Numbered from the stretch's first letter, positions 27,519-36,243 are shown. The stretch is DNA of 64,000 bases from CAVTWH01 sp963794685 (GCA_963794685.1 CAWCFK010000004.1:310001-374000); one strand, 5' to 3'. Notes: generated by a model not told the origin, from the letters alone. Translations and numbers: made by a program.

Positions 27519-28655
27519 TCAGGCGCGCCGGCCCGGTCGCTGGTGGTCGGCGGCGGAGACGGGACGGGCCGGGGTGCGCAGCCGACGGCGCGGGTGCGGC
27601 GAGCCGGTCATCGTCACCCGGTGCGGCGGCAGCGCGGCGGGATGTGCCGGGATCGGCGTGGTCCGGGAGTGCGCGGTGACGAAGTCCCAGTACCCGTCGA
27701 GCTGGCGGTACCCGACCTCGCAGTGCGCGCAGTACGCCTCGGTGTGCTGCCAGGCCAGTGCCCGTACGCACTGCGGGCAGACCATCCGGCGGGCCAGCCC
27801 GCGCAGCGCCGGGGCGAGGTGGCTGAGCTGGTGGGCCGGGTACCCGGGCAGCGCCGGCTCGGCGCCCAACGAGATCGGGTCGTACCGGCGGGCGAGCAGC
27901 AGTTGGCTCGGCCCCCACCAGCCCCGACCGAGCCGCTGCCCGAGCGCTTCGGCGGGCCGCAGCGCTTCGGCCAATGCCGGGCGCAGCCGGGCCGGCGCCA
28001 CCCGCTCCCAGCGGCGGAAGTTGTTCACGCTGGCGGCCACCTTCGACCGCCAGCCGTCCCGGCGCAGCGTGTCGCGGATGCTGCCCAGGTGGTGGTTCCA
28101 GTACGGCTCGTCGGCGCCGACCAGCACCGGCGCGGAGTCGGTGACCCGGGCCAGGTCGCCGTCGCGGGCGGCCCGGAGCAGGGCGAGGACGTGGTGTTTG
28201 ATCGGCACGTCGACGATCCAGGACCCGCCCACGGTGCGCCCCATCTCGGCGAGCGCCGCGTCCACCCGGCAGGTCGTCAGGTCGCCGAGGTGGTGCAGCA
28301 CCCGCAGCACCATGCCTGAGTCGAAGGCGAAGTCGCGGAACGGCAGCGCGTTGAGGTCGGCCCGGACCAGGTGCAGCCGGCCCGCGGCGACCGCGTCGGC
28401 GTGCAGGTCGGCGGCGTTGCGCAGGTTGGTGGGGGAGTAGTCGAGCAGCACGCTGACCCGGGCGGGGTCCAGGTAGCGGGGAGCGTTGCGGCCGAAGCCG
28501 CCACCGAAGTCGGCGAACCAGCCGGGCGGCCCGAGCCGGCGGGCGGTCAGCAGCCGGCGCAGCGCGTACCCCTCGGCCCAGTGCTCGAACGCCCGGTCGC
28601 GCCAGTAGTCGCGGTAGTCGTACCCGTTGGCGTCGTAGTCGACCACCTTCGTCAT
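27519..28655 (-). CDS. SAM-dependent methyltransferase with C-terminal zinc ribbon
   Basis: 378 residues from ATG 28655 (MTKVVDYDANGYDYRDYW). A class I methyltransferase domain fills residues about 40-160: motif I WFADFGGGFGRNAPRYLD, then VRADLNALPFRDFAFDSGMVLRVLHHL. Near the C-terminus MVCPQCVRAL and YCAHCEVGYRQLDG form a four-cysteine ribbon like the Trm112/UPF0434 zinc fold, followed by a basic tail (PHPRRRLRTPARP). A methyltransferase fused behind such a ribbon suggests a macromolecular or cofactor substrate. Divergent from the GH3-CBM2 gene. Substrate not deducible. Confidence 0.75.
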   Translation of the reverse strand: MTKVVDYDANGYDYRDYWRDRAFEHWAEGYALRRLLTARRLGPPGWFADFGGGFGRNAPRYLDPARVSVLLDYSPTNLRNAADLHADAVAAGRLHLVRADLNALPFRDFAFDSGMVLRVLHHLGDLTTCRVDAALAEMGRTVGGSWIVDVPIKHHVLALLRAARDGDLARVTDSAPVLVGADEPYWNHHLGSIRDTLRRDGWRSKVAASVNNFRRWERVAPARLRPALAEALRPAEALGQRLGRGWWGPSQLLLARRYDPISLGAEPALPGYPAHQLSHLAPALRGLARRMVCPQCVRALAWQHTEAYCAHCEVGYRQLDGYWDFVTAHSRTTPIPAHPAALPPHRVTMTGSPHPRRRLRTPARPVSAADHQRPGRRA

Positions 28656-28861
28656 GCCAGCCCCCCGTGTCCCAGGGCGCGCCCGCTGTCCCAGCTGCCT
28701 CAGCCCGCCCGGTGACCAGTCTCGTGTCGTGGCTGCCCAGCGGTCCCGGGAACGGACGGCGGTCACCCCATAAGGCGACTTCCCCTCGCGTTCGCCGGTA
28801 ACTTCCACCGCGGCTACCTCCCAGGTGACCAGCCGATCGCCGGCCACCGCATTGACCTGCG

Positions 28862-28891
28862 TTGACGCGCCGGCCACCCGGTCCTTACGGT
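28862..28891 (+). promoter_or_regulatory. Predicted promoter of the GH3-CBM2 gene
   Basis: TTGACG (28862-28867), an 18-base spacer and TACGGT (28886-28891). Flanking bases also match the xylanase promoter (TTGACGCG ... TTACGGTCA in both), hinting at a common sigma factor or regulator. Confidence 0.45.
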
Positions 28892-28913
28892 CACCTGGAC
28901 GAAGGAGAATCTG

Positions 28914-31259
28914 ATGACCGTCCCATCGGGTACCCGTCGCCGGCTGGTGCGCCCCCTGCTCTCCGCCGCGTTCGCGGCCGCCCTCGCCGCCGTGGTCGCC
29001 GTGCAACTGAGCTCCGGTGGGCTGCACGCCCGCGCCGCCGTCGCGGCCCCCTACCTCGATCCGTCGCTGACTCCGGCGCAACGCGTGGCCGACCTGCTCG
29101 GCCGGATGTCGCTGGACGAGAAGGTCGGCCAGATGACGCAGGCCGAGCGGGCGGTGGTGAGCGCGAGCGACGTGACCACGTACCGGCTGGGCTCGATCCT
29201 GTCCGGTGGCGGCTCGGCGCCCTCGTCGAACACCCCGACCGGCTGGTCGGACATGTACGACACCTTCCAGCGAGGGGCGCTGGCCACCCCGCTCGCCATC
29301 CCGATGATCTACGGGCTGGACGCGGTGCACGGCAACAACAACGTGCCCGGTTCGACGATCTTCCCGCACAACATCGGCCTCGGCGCGACCCGTGACCCGG
29401 CGCTGGTACAGAAGGTCGGCCGGGCCACCGCCGAGGAGGTCACCGGCGCCGGCCTGGACTGGACCTTCGCCCCGTGCCTGTGCGTGGTCCGCGACGACCG
29501 CTGGGGCCGCAGCTACGAGTCCTACGGCGAGACCCCCGAACTGGTCTCCTCGATGACCACCATCGTCACCGGCCTGCAGGGCGACACCCTGGGCGGCAGC
29601 GCCTCGATCCTGGCCACCGCCAAGCACTACCTCGGTGACGGCGGCACCACGGGTGGCGTCAACGAGGGCAACAACCAGCTCTCCGAGGCCGAGCTGCGCG
29701 CCATCCACCTGCCCGGATTCCAGGCGGCCATCGCCCGCAACGTCGGCTCCATCATGGTCTCGTTCTCCAGCTGGAACGGCGTGAAACTGAGTGGCAGCAG
29801 GTACCTGCTCACTGATGTCTTGAAGAATGAGTTGGGGTACAAGGGATTCCTGGTCTCCGACTGGGCGGCCATCGACCAGCTGGACGGCCAGACCGGCTTC
29901 ACCGCCGCCGAGGTCGCGACCGCCATCAACGCCGGCCTCGACATGATCATGGTGCCGAACGACTACAAGACCTTCATCGCGCTGCTCAAGCAGGACGTCC
30001 AGAATGGACAGATCCCGCAGTCGCGCATCGACGACGCGGTCAGCCGCATCCTGCTGAAGAAGTTCGAACTGGGCCTGTTCGAACACCCGATGGCCGACCG
30101 CTCCTTCGCCGGCACCATCGGCAGCGCCGCGCACCGCACCATCGCCCGGCAGGCCGTCCGCGAATCCCAGGTACTGCTGAAGAACAACAACGCCACCCTG
30201 CCGCTCGCCAAGTCCGGCGGGAAGATCTTCGTGGCCGGCAAGAACGCCGACGACCTGGGCAACCAGTCCGGCGGCTGGACGGTCACCTGGCAGGGCGCAT
30301 CCGGCAACACCTACTCCGGCGGCACCACCATCCTGCAGGGCATCCGCAACGCCGTCGGCTCTGCCGCCACCGTCAACTACAGCAAGGACGGCACCGGCAT
30401 CGACTCGTCCTACCGGGCCGCCATCGCGGTCATCGGCGAGACGCCCTATGCCGAAACCAAGGGCGACCGCCCATCGGGCCTCAGTCTGGACTCCGCCGAC
30501 CTGGCCGTGCTGGCCAAGCTCAAAGCTGCGGGGGTACCCGTCATCACGGTCCTGGTCTCCGGCCGACCACTGGACCTCTCCGCTCAGTTGCCCGACTTCG
30601 CCGCGCTGGTCGCCGCCTGGCTGCCGGGCAGCGAGGGGGCCGGCGTGGCCGACGTGCTGTTCGGTGACTACGCGCCGACCGGCAAGCTCCCGGTCACCTG
30701 GCCGGCCTCGGCCACCGGCCAACCGATCAACTCCGGCGACGGGAAGACCGGGCTGTTCGCCTACGGCTTCGGCCTGACCTACCCGGGCGGCCCCTCGCAG
30801 TCCCCGTCGCCGTCCCCGTCGGACTCCGTGTCGCCCTCACCGTCCCGGTCCTCGGCGTCGCCGTCGGTGTCACCGACCCGCTCGCCCTCGCCGTCCGCCT
30901 CGCCGTCCCGGTCGGTGTCACCGTCGTCGACCTCGCCGGCCCCCGGCGGGCTCCGCTGCACGGTGACGTACAAGCTGACCAGCCAGTGGGGCGGCGGCTT
31001 CCAGGGTGACGTGACGGTGGCCGTCACCGGTGGCACGGTGAACGGCTGGACGCTGGCGTTCTCGTTCGGCGGCGGTCAGGTGATCAGCCAGGCGTGGAAC
31101 GCGACGGTGACGCAGTCCGGAGCGGCCGTGACGGCGAAGAACGTCACCTGGAACGCGCAGCTCGGCACCGCCCAGTTCGGCTTCATCGCCTCCTGGAACG
31201 GCAGCAACCCGGTACCGTCCGCGTTCACCCTCAACGGCACCGCCTGCGGCGCCGGCTGA
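28914..31259 (+). CDS. secreted GH3 beta-glucosidase/exoglucanase with C-terminal CBM2
   Basis: 781 residues. A signal peptide occupies about residues 1-43 (LLSAAFAAALAAVVAVQLSS). The GH3 N-domain includes GLDAVHGNNNVPGSTIFPHNI, WTFAPCLCVVRDDRWGRSYE and TAKHYLGDGGT, with nucleophile Asp316 in FLVSDWAAIDQL; this pattern fits exo-1,3/1,4-beta-glucosidases. The sandwich domain ends FAYGFGLTYPGG. A Ser/Pro linker of ~55 residues leads to a CBM2 (CTVTYKLTSQWGGGFQGDV; aromatic residues W and a Cys pair), which binds cellulose. Ribosome-binding site GAAGGAGAA. The promoter resembles that of the xylanase, suggesting a shared plant-polysaccharide regulon. Confidence 0.92.
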   Translation: MTVPSGTRRRLVRPLLSAAFAAALAAVVAVQLSSGGLHARAAVAAPYLDPSLTPAQRVADLLGRMSLDEKVGQMTQAERAVVSASDVTTYRLGSILSGGGSAPSSNTPTGWSDMYDTFQRGALATPLAIPMIYGLDAVHGNNNVPGSTIFPHNIGLGATRDPALVQKVGRATAEEVTGAGLDWTFAPCLCVVRDDRWGRSYESYGETPELVSSMTTIVTGLQGDTLGGSASILATAKHYLGDGGTTGGVNEGNNQLSEAELRAIHLPGFQAAIARNVGSIMVSFSSWNGVKLSGSRYLLTDVLKNELGYKGFLVSDWAAIDQLDGQTGFTAAEVATAINAGLDMIMVPNDYKTFIALLKQDVQNGQIPQSRIDDAVSRILLKKFELGLFEHPMADRSFAGTIGSAAHRTIARQAVRESQVLLKNNNATLPLAKSGGKIFVAGKNADDLGNQSGGWTVTWQGASGNTYSGGTTILQGIRNAVGSAATVNYSKDGTGIDSSYRAAIAVIGETPYAETKGDRPSGLSLDSADLAVLAKLKAAGVPVITVLVSGRPLDLSAQLPDFAALVAAWLPGSEGAGVADVLFGDYAPTGKLPVTWPASATGQPINSGDGKTGLFAYGFGLTYPGGPSQSPSPSPSDSVSPSPSRSSASPSVSPTRSPSPSASPSRSVSPSSTSPAPGGLRCTVTYKLTSQWGGGFQGDVTVAVTGGTVNGWTLAFSFGGGQVISQAWNATVTQSGAAVTAKNVTWNAQLGTAQFGFIASWNGSNPVPSAFTLNGTACGAG

Positions 31260-31309
31260 CCCTCCACAGTGGACTCCGGCGAAGCTGGCCGGAGCAGCCC
31301 GGACCATCC

Positions 31310-31350
31310 CGGCTCCCGGCACCCGCGCGACCTGCGGGTGTCGGGAGCCG
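31310..31350 (+). terminator. Terminator hairpin after GH3-CBM2
   Basis: CGGCTCCCGGCACCCGC (31310-31326) pairs with 31334-31350 over 17 positions with one mismatch and a seven-base loop. Confidence 0.65.
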
Positions 31351-31370
31351 AGAGCGCTTAGAGTGGCGGT

Positions 31371-32327
31371 ATGGCGGGTGAGGACGGGGAGCGCGACGGG
31401 GTACGCCTCACGAATCTGGATCAGCCGCTCTTCGACGGCGCGGAGGCGACCAAGCGCCACCTGGTCGACTACCTCGACACGATGGCCGACCGGCTGGTGC
31501 CGGTGCTGCGACGGCGGGCCCTCTCGGTGATCCGGGTGCGCCCCGGTCAGCCGCCGTTCATGCAGAAGAACCTGCCGCAGTACGCGCCGGAGTGGATCTC
31601 CCGCAGCACCACCTGGGCCGAGTCGTCCCACCGGGACGTCACCTACGCCCTCGGGGACGACCGGCGTACCCTGCTGTGGTTCGCCAACCAGCGGGCCGTC
31701 GAGTACCACCCGGCGCTGGCCACCGTCGATGAGCCGGACCGGCCCACGCACCTGATCCTGGACCTCGATCCGCCCACCCCGGACGACTTCGCCGCGGTGG
31801 TCCGCGCCGCCGACCTGGTGCGCGCGGCCCTGTCCGAGGTGGGCCTGACCGGGGCGGTGAAGACCAGCGGCTCGAAGGGTGTGCACATCTTCGTGCCGCT
31901 CCGGGACGCCGACACCGAGCAGGTGGCCGCCGCCACCCGGGCGGTGGCGGCCCGCGCCGAGCGGCTCGATCCGCAGGCGGCCACCACCGCCTTCATCCGG
32001 GAGGACCGGGGCGGCAAGGTGTTCCTGGACTCCACCCGGGCCGGCGGGGCGACCGTGGCGGCGGCCTACTCGCCGCGCATCCGGCCCGGTACCCCCGTGT
32101 CCTTCCCGGTCGCCTGGGGCGAGCTGGCCGCGGTGAGCCCGCGCGACTTCACCCTGCGCACCGCCCCGGGCCTGCTGCGCGACGCGGACCCGTGGGCGGA
32201 CGCGCTGCCGGCCGCACAGGCGCTGCCGGCGGAGCTGGTGGCGCACGGCCGGGAGATCCCGATCGCCCGGGTGCAGGCCATGCACGAAGGCAAGCGCCGG
32301 GCGCGCGCCCGCCGCACGCCGGACTGA
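31371..32327 (+). CDS. LigD-type polymerase/primase domain protein
   Basis: 318 residues forming a stand-alone archaeo-eukaryotic-primase-like polymerase domain as found in LigD of bacterial non-homologous end joining. Conserved blocks are LTNLDQPLF, RVRPGQPPFMQKNLPQYAPEW, THLILDLDPPTPDDF (catalytic metal-binding Asp pair), VKTSGSKGVHIFVPL and YSPRIRPGTPVSFPVAW. It has no ligase or nuclease domain. Neither Ku nor a ligase gene is in the window. It probably adds nucleotides at broken ends with partners encoded elsewhere. Ends with a basic tail (EGKRRARARRTPD). Confidence 0.88.
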   Translation: MAGEDGERDGVRLTNLDQPLFDGAEATKRHLVDYLDTMADRLVPVLRRRALSVIRVRPGQPPFMQKNLPQYAPEWISRSTTWAESSHRDVTYALGDDRRTLLWFANQRAVEYHPALATVDEPDRPTHLILDLDPPTPDDFAAVVRAADLVRAALSEVGLTGAVKTSGSKGVHIFVPLRDADTEQVAAATRAVAARAERLDPQAATTAFIREDRGGKVFLDSTRAGGATVAAAYSPRIRPGTPVSFPVAWGELAAVSPRDFTLRTAPGLLRDADPWADALPAAQALPAELVAHGREIPIARVQAMHEGKRRARARRTPD

Positions 32328-32331
32328 CCAG

Positions 32332-32373
32332 CCGCGTCCCGCCGCCGGCCCACAGGCAGACGGCGGGACGCGG
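32332..32373. terminator. Bidirectional terminator between ligD-like and PLD-like genes
   Basis: CCGCGTCCCGCCG and CGGCGGGACGCGG make a perfect 13-bp stem with a 16-base loop between two convergent genes. Confidence 0.7.
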
Positions 32374-32385
32374 CCGGACGGCCGG

Positions 32386-33627
32386 TCAGCAGGAGCCGGC
32401 CTGGATCACCCCGTAGGAGTCCTTGACGACGGTGGCGAAGTTGGCCTGGAAGGCGTCGAAGATGGCCTCGTGGTTCGAGATCTTCACCAGCGCCTCGTCG
32501 TTGGAGCGCAGCGCCCCAGCGGTGTAGTTGTAGCTGCCGGTCCAGACCAGGTGCTGGTTGGCCGAGCCGTCGTAGTACCCGTCGATGAGCAGGTACTTCG
32601 AGTGCAGGAAGCCGATCGCCTTGGCGCTGTCCGGGTCGTTGTCGTCGGCCCGCTCGTGGATCGAGTCGATGGTCACCCCGTTGTGCGCGGTGCAGTTGTT
32701 CAGGATGGCGATGGCGTCGTCGTCGGAGTGGCCGGTGTTGGTCCGGATCACGTGCACCACGCAGCCGGCGTTGTCCAGTTCCCACAGCTTGCGCGCGATC
32801 GCGGTGTCGGTGAGCAGGTACATGGCGACCCGGATGCTGGTCAGGTGGCTGTCGCCCCACCCGCCGGAGGTGTTCTTCCCGGCGCAGTTGACGTTGTCCA
32901 GCACGCCCAGCACGGTGTTGTTGTCGGTGACGTCGCCGCCGGCCCGGGGGAAGAAGTAGACCTTCGCGTCGTTGCCCACCACCGAGGTGTACGCCGTGCT
33001 GCGCACCTGGTCGCGCATGGCGGTGAACCGGGTCACGTAGGCGTCGTAGAGCGCCGGCTCGGTGAAGAAGGTGACCGCGTTGTTCCAGGCGGTCACTCCG
33101 CTGTTGCCGGTGTCGGTGTGGTCGATCATGTTGGCGGAGGTCTGCACCACCACCTTCTTCTTCCCGTAGACGCTGCTGAACAGGAAGAACTTGTCGTGGT
33201 CGATGCCGGAGCCGATGCAGCCCTTGTCGGCGGCGCAGGTGATCGCGAACGACGCGGCCGACTTGTTGGTCCCCAACGCGTCCTGGGTCTGGTGGAACGT
33301 TGTTGCCGACGCCGGGCTGTTGTAGGAGTCCGCCACCAACTGCACGTTCACGCCCCGGGCGTGCGCGTTCACCAGGGCGGTCCGGTAGGTGGCGGCGGCG
33401 AAGATGTAGGTGGAGAGCCGGATCGTCGAGCCGGTGTCGGCGCCGTTGATCAGGCTCACCACGTAGTCCTGGATCGCCGTGCGGGCGCTGGTGTGCGGGT
33501 TGTTGAACACCGCGTTGTCGGTCAGGTTCACCGCCGCGTCCGCGCGCCCGCTCAGCACCGGGACCGCCAGCAGACTCAGCCCGATGGTCGCCGCCGCGAC
33601 CAGGGCAACCGTGTACCGCTTCCGCAT
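32386..33627 (-). CDS. secreted phospholipase D-like protein
   Basis: 413 residues from ATG 33627 with GGGGAG upstream. A signal peptide of about 33 residues (ALVAAATIGLSLLAVPVLS) precedes two PLD half-domains. The first has IDHDKFFLFSS, an HxK motif whose usual Asp is replaced by Ser; the second has LHSKYLLIDGYY, a complete HxKxxxxD. Cys pairs (CAADKGC, CAGK/C at the end) suggest an extracellular fold. It may be a secreted phosphodiesterase acting on phospholipid or nucleic acid. Divergent from the RCC1-repeat gene across a 384-base region. Confidence 0.82.
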   Translation of the reverse strand: MRKRYTVALVAAATIGLSLLAVPVLSGRADAAVNLTDNAVFNNPHTSARTAIQDYVVSLINGADTGSTIRLSTYIFAAATYRTALVNAHARGVNVQLVADSYNSPASATTFHQTQDALGTNKSAASFAITCAADKGCIGSGIDHDKFFLFSSVYGKKKVVVQTSANMIDHTDTGNSGVTAWNNAVTFFTEPALYDAYVTRFTAMRDQVRSTAYTSVVGNDAKVYFFPRAGGDVTDNNTVLGVLDNVNCAGKNTSGGWGDSHLTSIRVAMYLLTDTAIARKLWELDNAGCVVHVIRTNTGHSDDDAIAILNNCTAHNGVTIDSIHERADDNDPDSAKAIGFLHSKYLLIDGYYDGSANQHLVWTGSYNYTAGALRSNDEALVKISNHEAIFDAFQANFATVVKDSYGVIQAGSC

Positions 33628-34011
33628 CTGACATCTCCCCTCGTCGATGTTCAGGACATCGACGGACCCTAGCTGACCGCTGGCGGACCGGCGACCCCGC
33701 TCGCAGTCTGTACTGATGGATGCGCTGCGAGTCCGCTGCGATGACTCTGCGATCGCGGCCCGTTGCCCGGAGGCTGAAGCTTTCACAGCCGGCCGCAGGT
33801 ACCGCGTGTGCAGGTTCCAGGGCAGCCGCACCCGCCCATGGCGACCGGGGAGCCGCGACCCGGCCTGCGCTGAACGGCACTTCCTGATCGGCCAGGGCCG
33901 ATCCCCCATGGTGATGTCGTCCCCGCACGGGTTCGATATTGACAGTTGGTAATAGCCTCCGGCTGTGCCGCGCGCCCCCTGTCGCGCCCCAACTGGAAAG
34001 AAGCCGATCGA
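33628..34011. other. 384-base divergent intergenic region between PLD-like and RCC1 genes
   Basis: No supported gene. It holds a palindrome CGTCGATGT/ACATCGACG with a five-base loop (33642-33664) close to the PLD-like start, three CTGCGA units spaced exactly 11 bases (33725-33752), and a TTGACA at 33939-33944 that could be the -35 of the RCC1 gene. The length and structure suggest regulated divergent promoters. Confidence 0.5.
33725..33752. promoter_or_regulatory. Three CTGCGA direct repeats at 11-bp spacing
   Basis: CTGCGA occurs at 33725, 33736 and 33747, one unit per helical turn, a pattern typical of sites bound side by side by OmpR/PhoP-type response regulators. No regulator gene is adjacent. 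Confidence 0.4.
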
Positions 34012-35184
34012 ATGAGCAGTGAAACTCCGCCCCAGCCACCGGATCAGGCCCCGCGCAAGCGGTCGCGGCGCGCACGCATCCGGTTCGTCGCGGTCGTGCT
34101 CGGTGCACTGGCGATGGTCGCGGCGGGCGCGGGTATCGCCAGCGCCCGCACCGTCGTCGTCGACGGGCCCGGCGGCTGGAATTCGGTGTCCGTCGGGTAC
34201 GGCCACATCTGCGCCATCCGTAACGGCGACGACCTGTACTGCTGGGGCGCCAACTTCGACGGACAGCTCGGGCTCGGCGACACCGAGCCCCGCGACACGC
34301 CCACCCGGGTGCCCGGCAACTGGGCGATGGTCAGCGCCGGCGACTACAGCACGTGTGCGTTGTGGACCAACGGGGAGCGGTACTGCTGGGGCTACAACGG
34401 GTACGGCGAACTGGGCCTCGGCGACACCGCCCAGCGCCTGCGGCCGATCCGCCTGCTGGACGGCAGCCGCTGGTTGTCGGTCAGCATCGGCGTCACCTCG
34501 GCCTGCGGCCTGCATACCGACCGCGCGCTCTACTGCTGGGGCAACAACGATTCGGGCCAGCTCGGTGTCGGTGACACGACCAGCCGCCGGACGCCGACGC
34601 GGGTCGGGTCCAGCACGCGGTGGGCCTCGGTGTCCGCGTCCGGGTCCACGACGTGCGGCCGGTACACCGACGGCACCCGCTTCTGCTGGGGCTGGAACTA
34701 CAGCGGACAGCTCGGCATCGGCGACAACGCCATGCGCACCGCTCCCCGCCAGCTCCTCAATGAGACGAAGTGGGACGGGGTGGACGCCGGCGGCAACACG
34801 ACGTGCGGCACCCGGCTCAACGAACTGTACTGCTGGGGTTACGGCGGCCAGTACCGGCTCGGCCTCGGGGCGGATTACACCAACCGCAACCTGCCCACCC
34901 AGGTGCCGGGCGACGGCGACTGGGTCGACGTCGTGATGGGCTACACCCACGCCTGCGGCCTGCAGGCGGAGGGCAGTATGTGGTGTTGGGGCCTGGGCAG
35001 CTACGGCAAGCTCGGCAACGGCAGCGACGACGCGTCCGACGTACCCGTCCGGGTGCCGCTGGACAACGTGGCCCTGGAGTCGGCGGGAATGCAGATCACC
35101 TGCGCGCTGACCTATGACGGGTACATCTACTGCTGGGGTCTGGTCCCCGGCTTGGGCAGCGTGTACACCCCGGTACAGATGTGA
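34012..35184 (+). CDS. secreted or membrane-anchored RCC1-repeat beta-propeller protein
   Basis: 390 residues from ATG 34012 (MSSETPPQPP) with GGAAAGAAG upstream. A basic cytosolic stretch (RKRSRRARIRF) precedes one hydrophobic segment (FVAVVLGALAMVAAGAGIASA), i.e. a signal anchor or signal peptide. Then come about seven RCC1-type repeats of ~50 residues, each with a pattern C(A/G)...YCWG.n..GQLGLGD. The paired cysteines recur in each blade and probably form disulfides outside the cell. The predicted seven-bladed propeller is likely a binding scaffold; the ligand is unknown. Divergent from a secreted PLD-like gene. Confidence 0.85.
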   Translation: MSSETPPQPPDQAPRKRSRRARIRFVAVVLGALAMVAAGAGIASARTVVVDGPGGWNSVSVGYGHICAIRNGDDLYCWGANFDGQLGLGDTEPRDTPTRVPGNWAMVSAGDYSTCALWTNGERYCWGYNGYGELGLGDTAQRLRPIRLLDGSRWLSVSIGVTSACGLHTDRALYCWGNNDSGQLGVGDTTSRRTPTRVGSSTRWASVSASGSTTCGRYTDGTRFCWGWNYSGQLGIGDNAMRTAPRQLLNETKWDGVDAGGNTTCGTRLNELYCWGYGGQYRLGLGADYTNRNLPTQVPGDGDWVDVVMGYTHACGLQAEGSMWCWGLGSYGKLGNGSDDASDVPVRVPLDNVALESAGMQITCALTYDGYIYCWGLVPGLGSVYTPVQM

Positions 35185-35188
35185 TGCT

Positions 35189-35223
35189 CCGCCCGCCCGG
35201 CCCTGGTGGGGCCGGGCGGGCGG
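35189..35223 (+). terminator. Terminator hairpin after the RCC1 gene
   Basis: A perfect 15-bp stem (CCGCCCGCCCGGCCC with its complement) has a five-base loop and begins five bases after the stop codon. Confidence 0.8.
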
Positions 35224-35281
35224 TCGTACTTCCACCAACCCGTAGCCGGTCCCGGCATGGACCAAGCTGTTAGCTCGGCGA

Positions 35282-35412
35282 ATGAGCCTGCTGCTGGACA
35301 CCGATGTGGCCCTGTGGGCCATCGCCGGTCAGCCTGTGGGAGATCACCATCAGGCGGGCCGCCGGCAAGCTCGCCGGTCCATCAGATCTGGCGGAACATC
35401 TACAAGGTGTGA
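35282..35412 (+). pseudogene. Remnant of a PIN-domain (VapC-type) toxin gene
   Basis: ATG 35282 opens MSLLLDTDVALWAIAGQ, the classical PIN-domain start with its metal-binding Asp. After an internal deletion the sequence continues in another frame with SLWEITIRRAAGKLAGPSDL and AEHLQG, the next conserved block of VapC proteins. The roughly 30 residues that normally lie between are missing and the C-terminal active-site part is absent, so no functional product is possible. No antitoxin gene is adjacent. A C indel alone cannot repair this one. Confidence 0.65.
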
Positions 35413-35462
35413 CAGCCGTTGCTCGTAGTGCCCCGCAACCGCGTCGGGCGACGTGCCGGGAG

Positions 35463-36243
35463 TCAGCTCGCCAGGTGGACGGCCAGGCCGGTGACGCGCA
35501 GCGCGGCCAGCTCGGCCGGATCGGCGTCGGCGGAGGTGACCAGGGCGTGTACGGCCTCGACCGGGCAGATCCGGGCCAGCTCCACCCGGCCGACCTTGGA
35601 ACCGTCGGCCACCACGATCACCCGTTCGGCCTGCCGGATCATCGCGGCGTTGGTGTGCGCTTCGATCTCGTCGTGGGTGGTCAGCCCGGTCCGGGCGCTG
35701 ATCCCGTCGACGCCGACGATCGCCACCTTGAGGTTCAGCCCGGCCAGCGTCTGCTCGGCGATCGGGCCGACCAGCTCGTACGACTGGGTGCGCGCGGCCC
35801 CGCCGGTCATCACCAGCTTGAGTCGGGGGCGCAGGGCCACTTCGGCGGCGATGTTCAGCGCGTTGGTGACCACCGTCAACTCGTACCGGTCGGCGAGCAG
35901 CCGGGCCACCGCGTGCGTGGTGGTGCCGCCGGTCAGGCCGAGTACCAGCGGGCCGTGCGGGAGCAGGCGCGACGGCAGCCTTTGCCACCGCCAGTTTCGC
36001 CGCCCGGCGCTGGCCGACCCGGTAGCGCACCGGCAGTTCGTGGCTGACGTCGGCGGCCCGCGCCCCGCCGTGGGTACGCCGCAGCAGTTGCTGGTCCTCG
36101 AGGGTGGCCAGGTCGCGGCGGATGGTGGCGGGGGAGACGCCGAACCGGCGGGCCAGCGCGGCGGCGTCCACCGAGCCGGACCCGGTCAACTCGGCGAGGA
36201 TCGCGCTGACCCGGTCACCGCGCCGGACAGTCGACTGCGGCAC
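35463..36243 (-). CDS. DeoR-family sugar-phosphate-responsive repressor (frameshift as given)
   Basis: From GTG 36243 with GGAGG upstream the protein starts MPQSTVRRGDRVSAILAELT and has the DeoR helix-turn-helix (RRFGVSPATIRRDLATLEDQ, then LRRTHGGA). The frame breaks near 35968; removing one C gives VALLPHGPLVLGLTGGTTTH, then the effector domain with VVTNALNIAAEVA, VGPIAEQTLAGLNLKVAIVG and VIVVADGSKVGRVELA. About 259 residues when repaired. It is divergent from the agaS-aldolase pair and should repress it until a sugar phosphate binds. Confidence 0.85.

Noticed and set aside
27519..30722. A single 1067-codon minus-strand reading covering the methyltransferase and beyond
   Set aside because: The upstream two thirds is the antisense of the GH3-CBM2 gene, which has clear signal peptide, catalytic motifs and CBM2. 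The methyltransferase starts at 28655.
30793..30950. Repeat element with TCGCCGTC/CCGTCGCC units
   Set aside because: Low-complexity coding sequence for the Ser/Pro linker between GH3 and CBM2.
35224..35281. Antitoxin gene before the VapC remnant
   Set aside because: Only 58 bases lie between the RCC1 terminator and the remnant, with no usable ORF.
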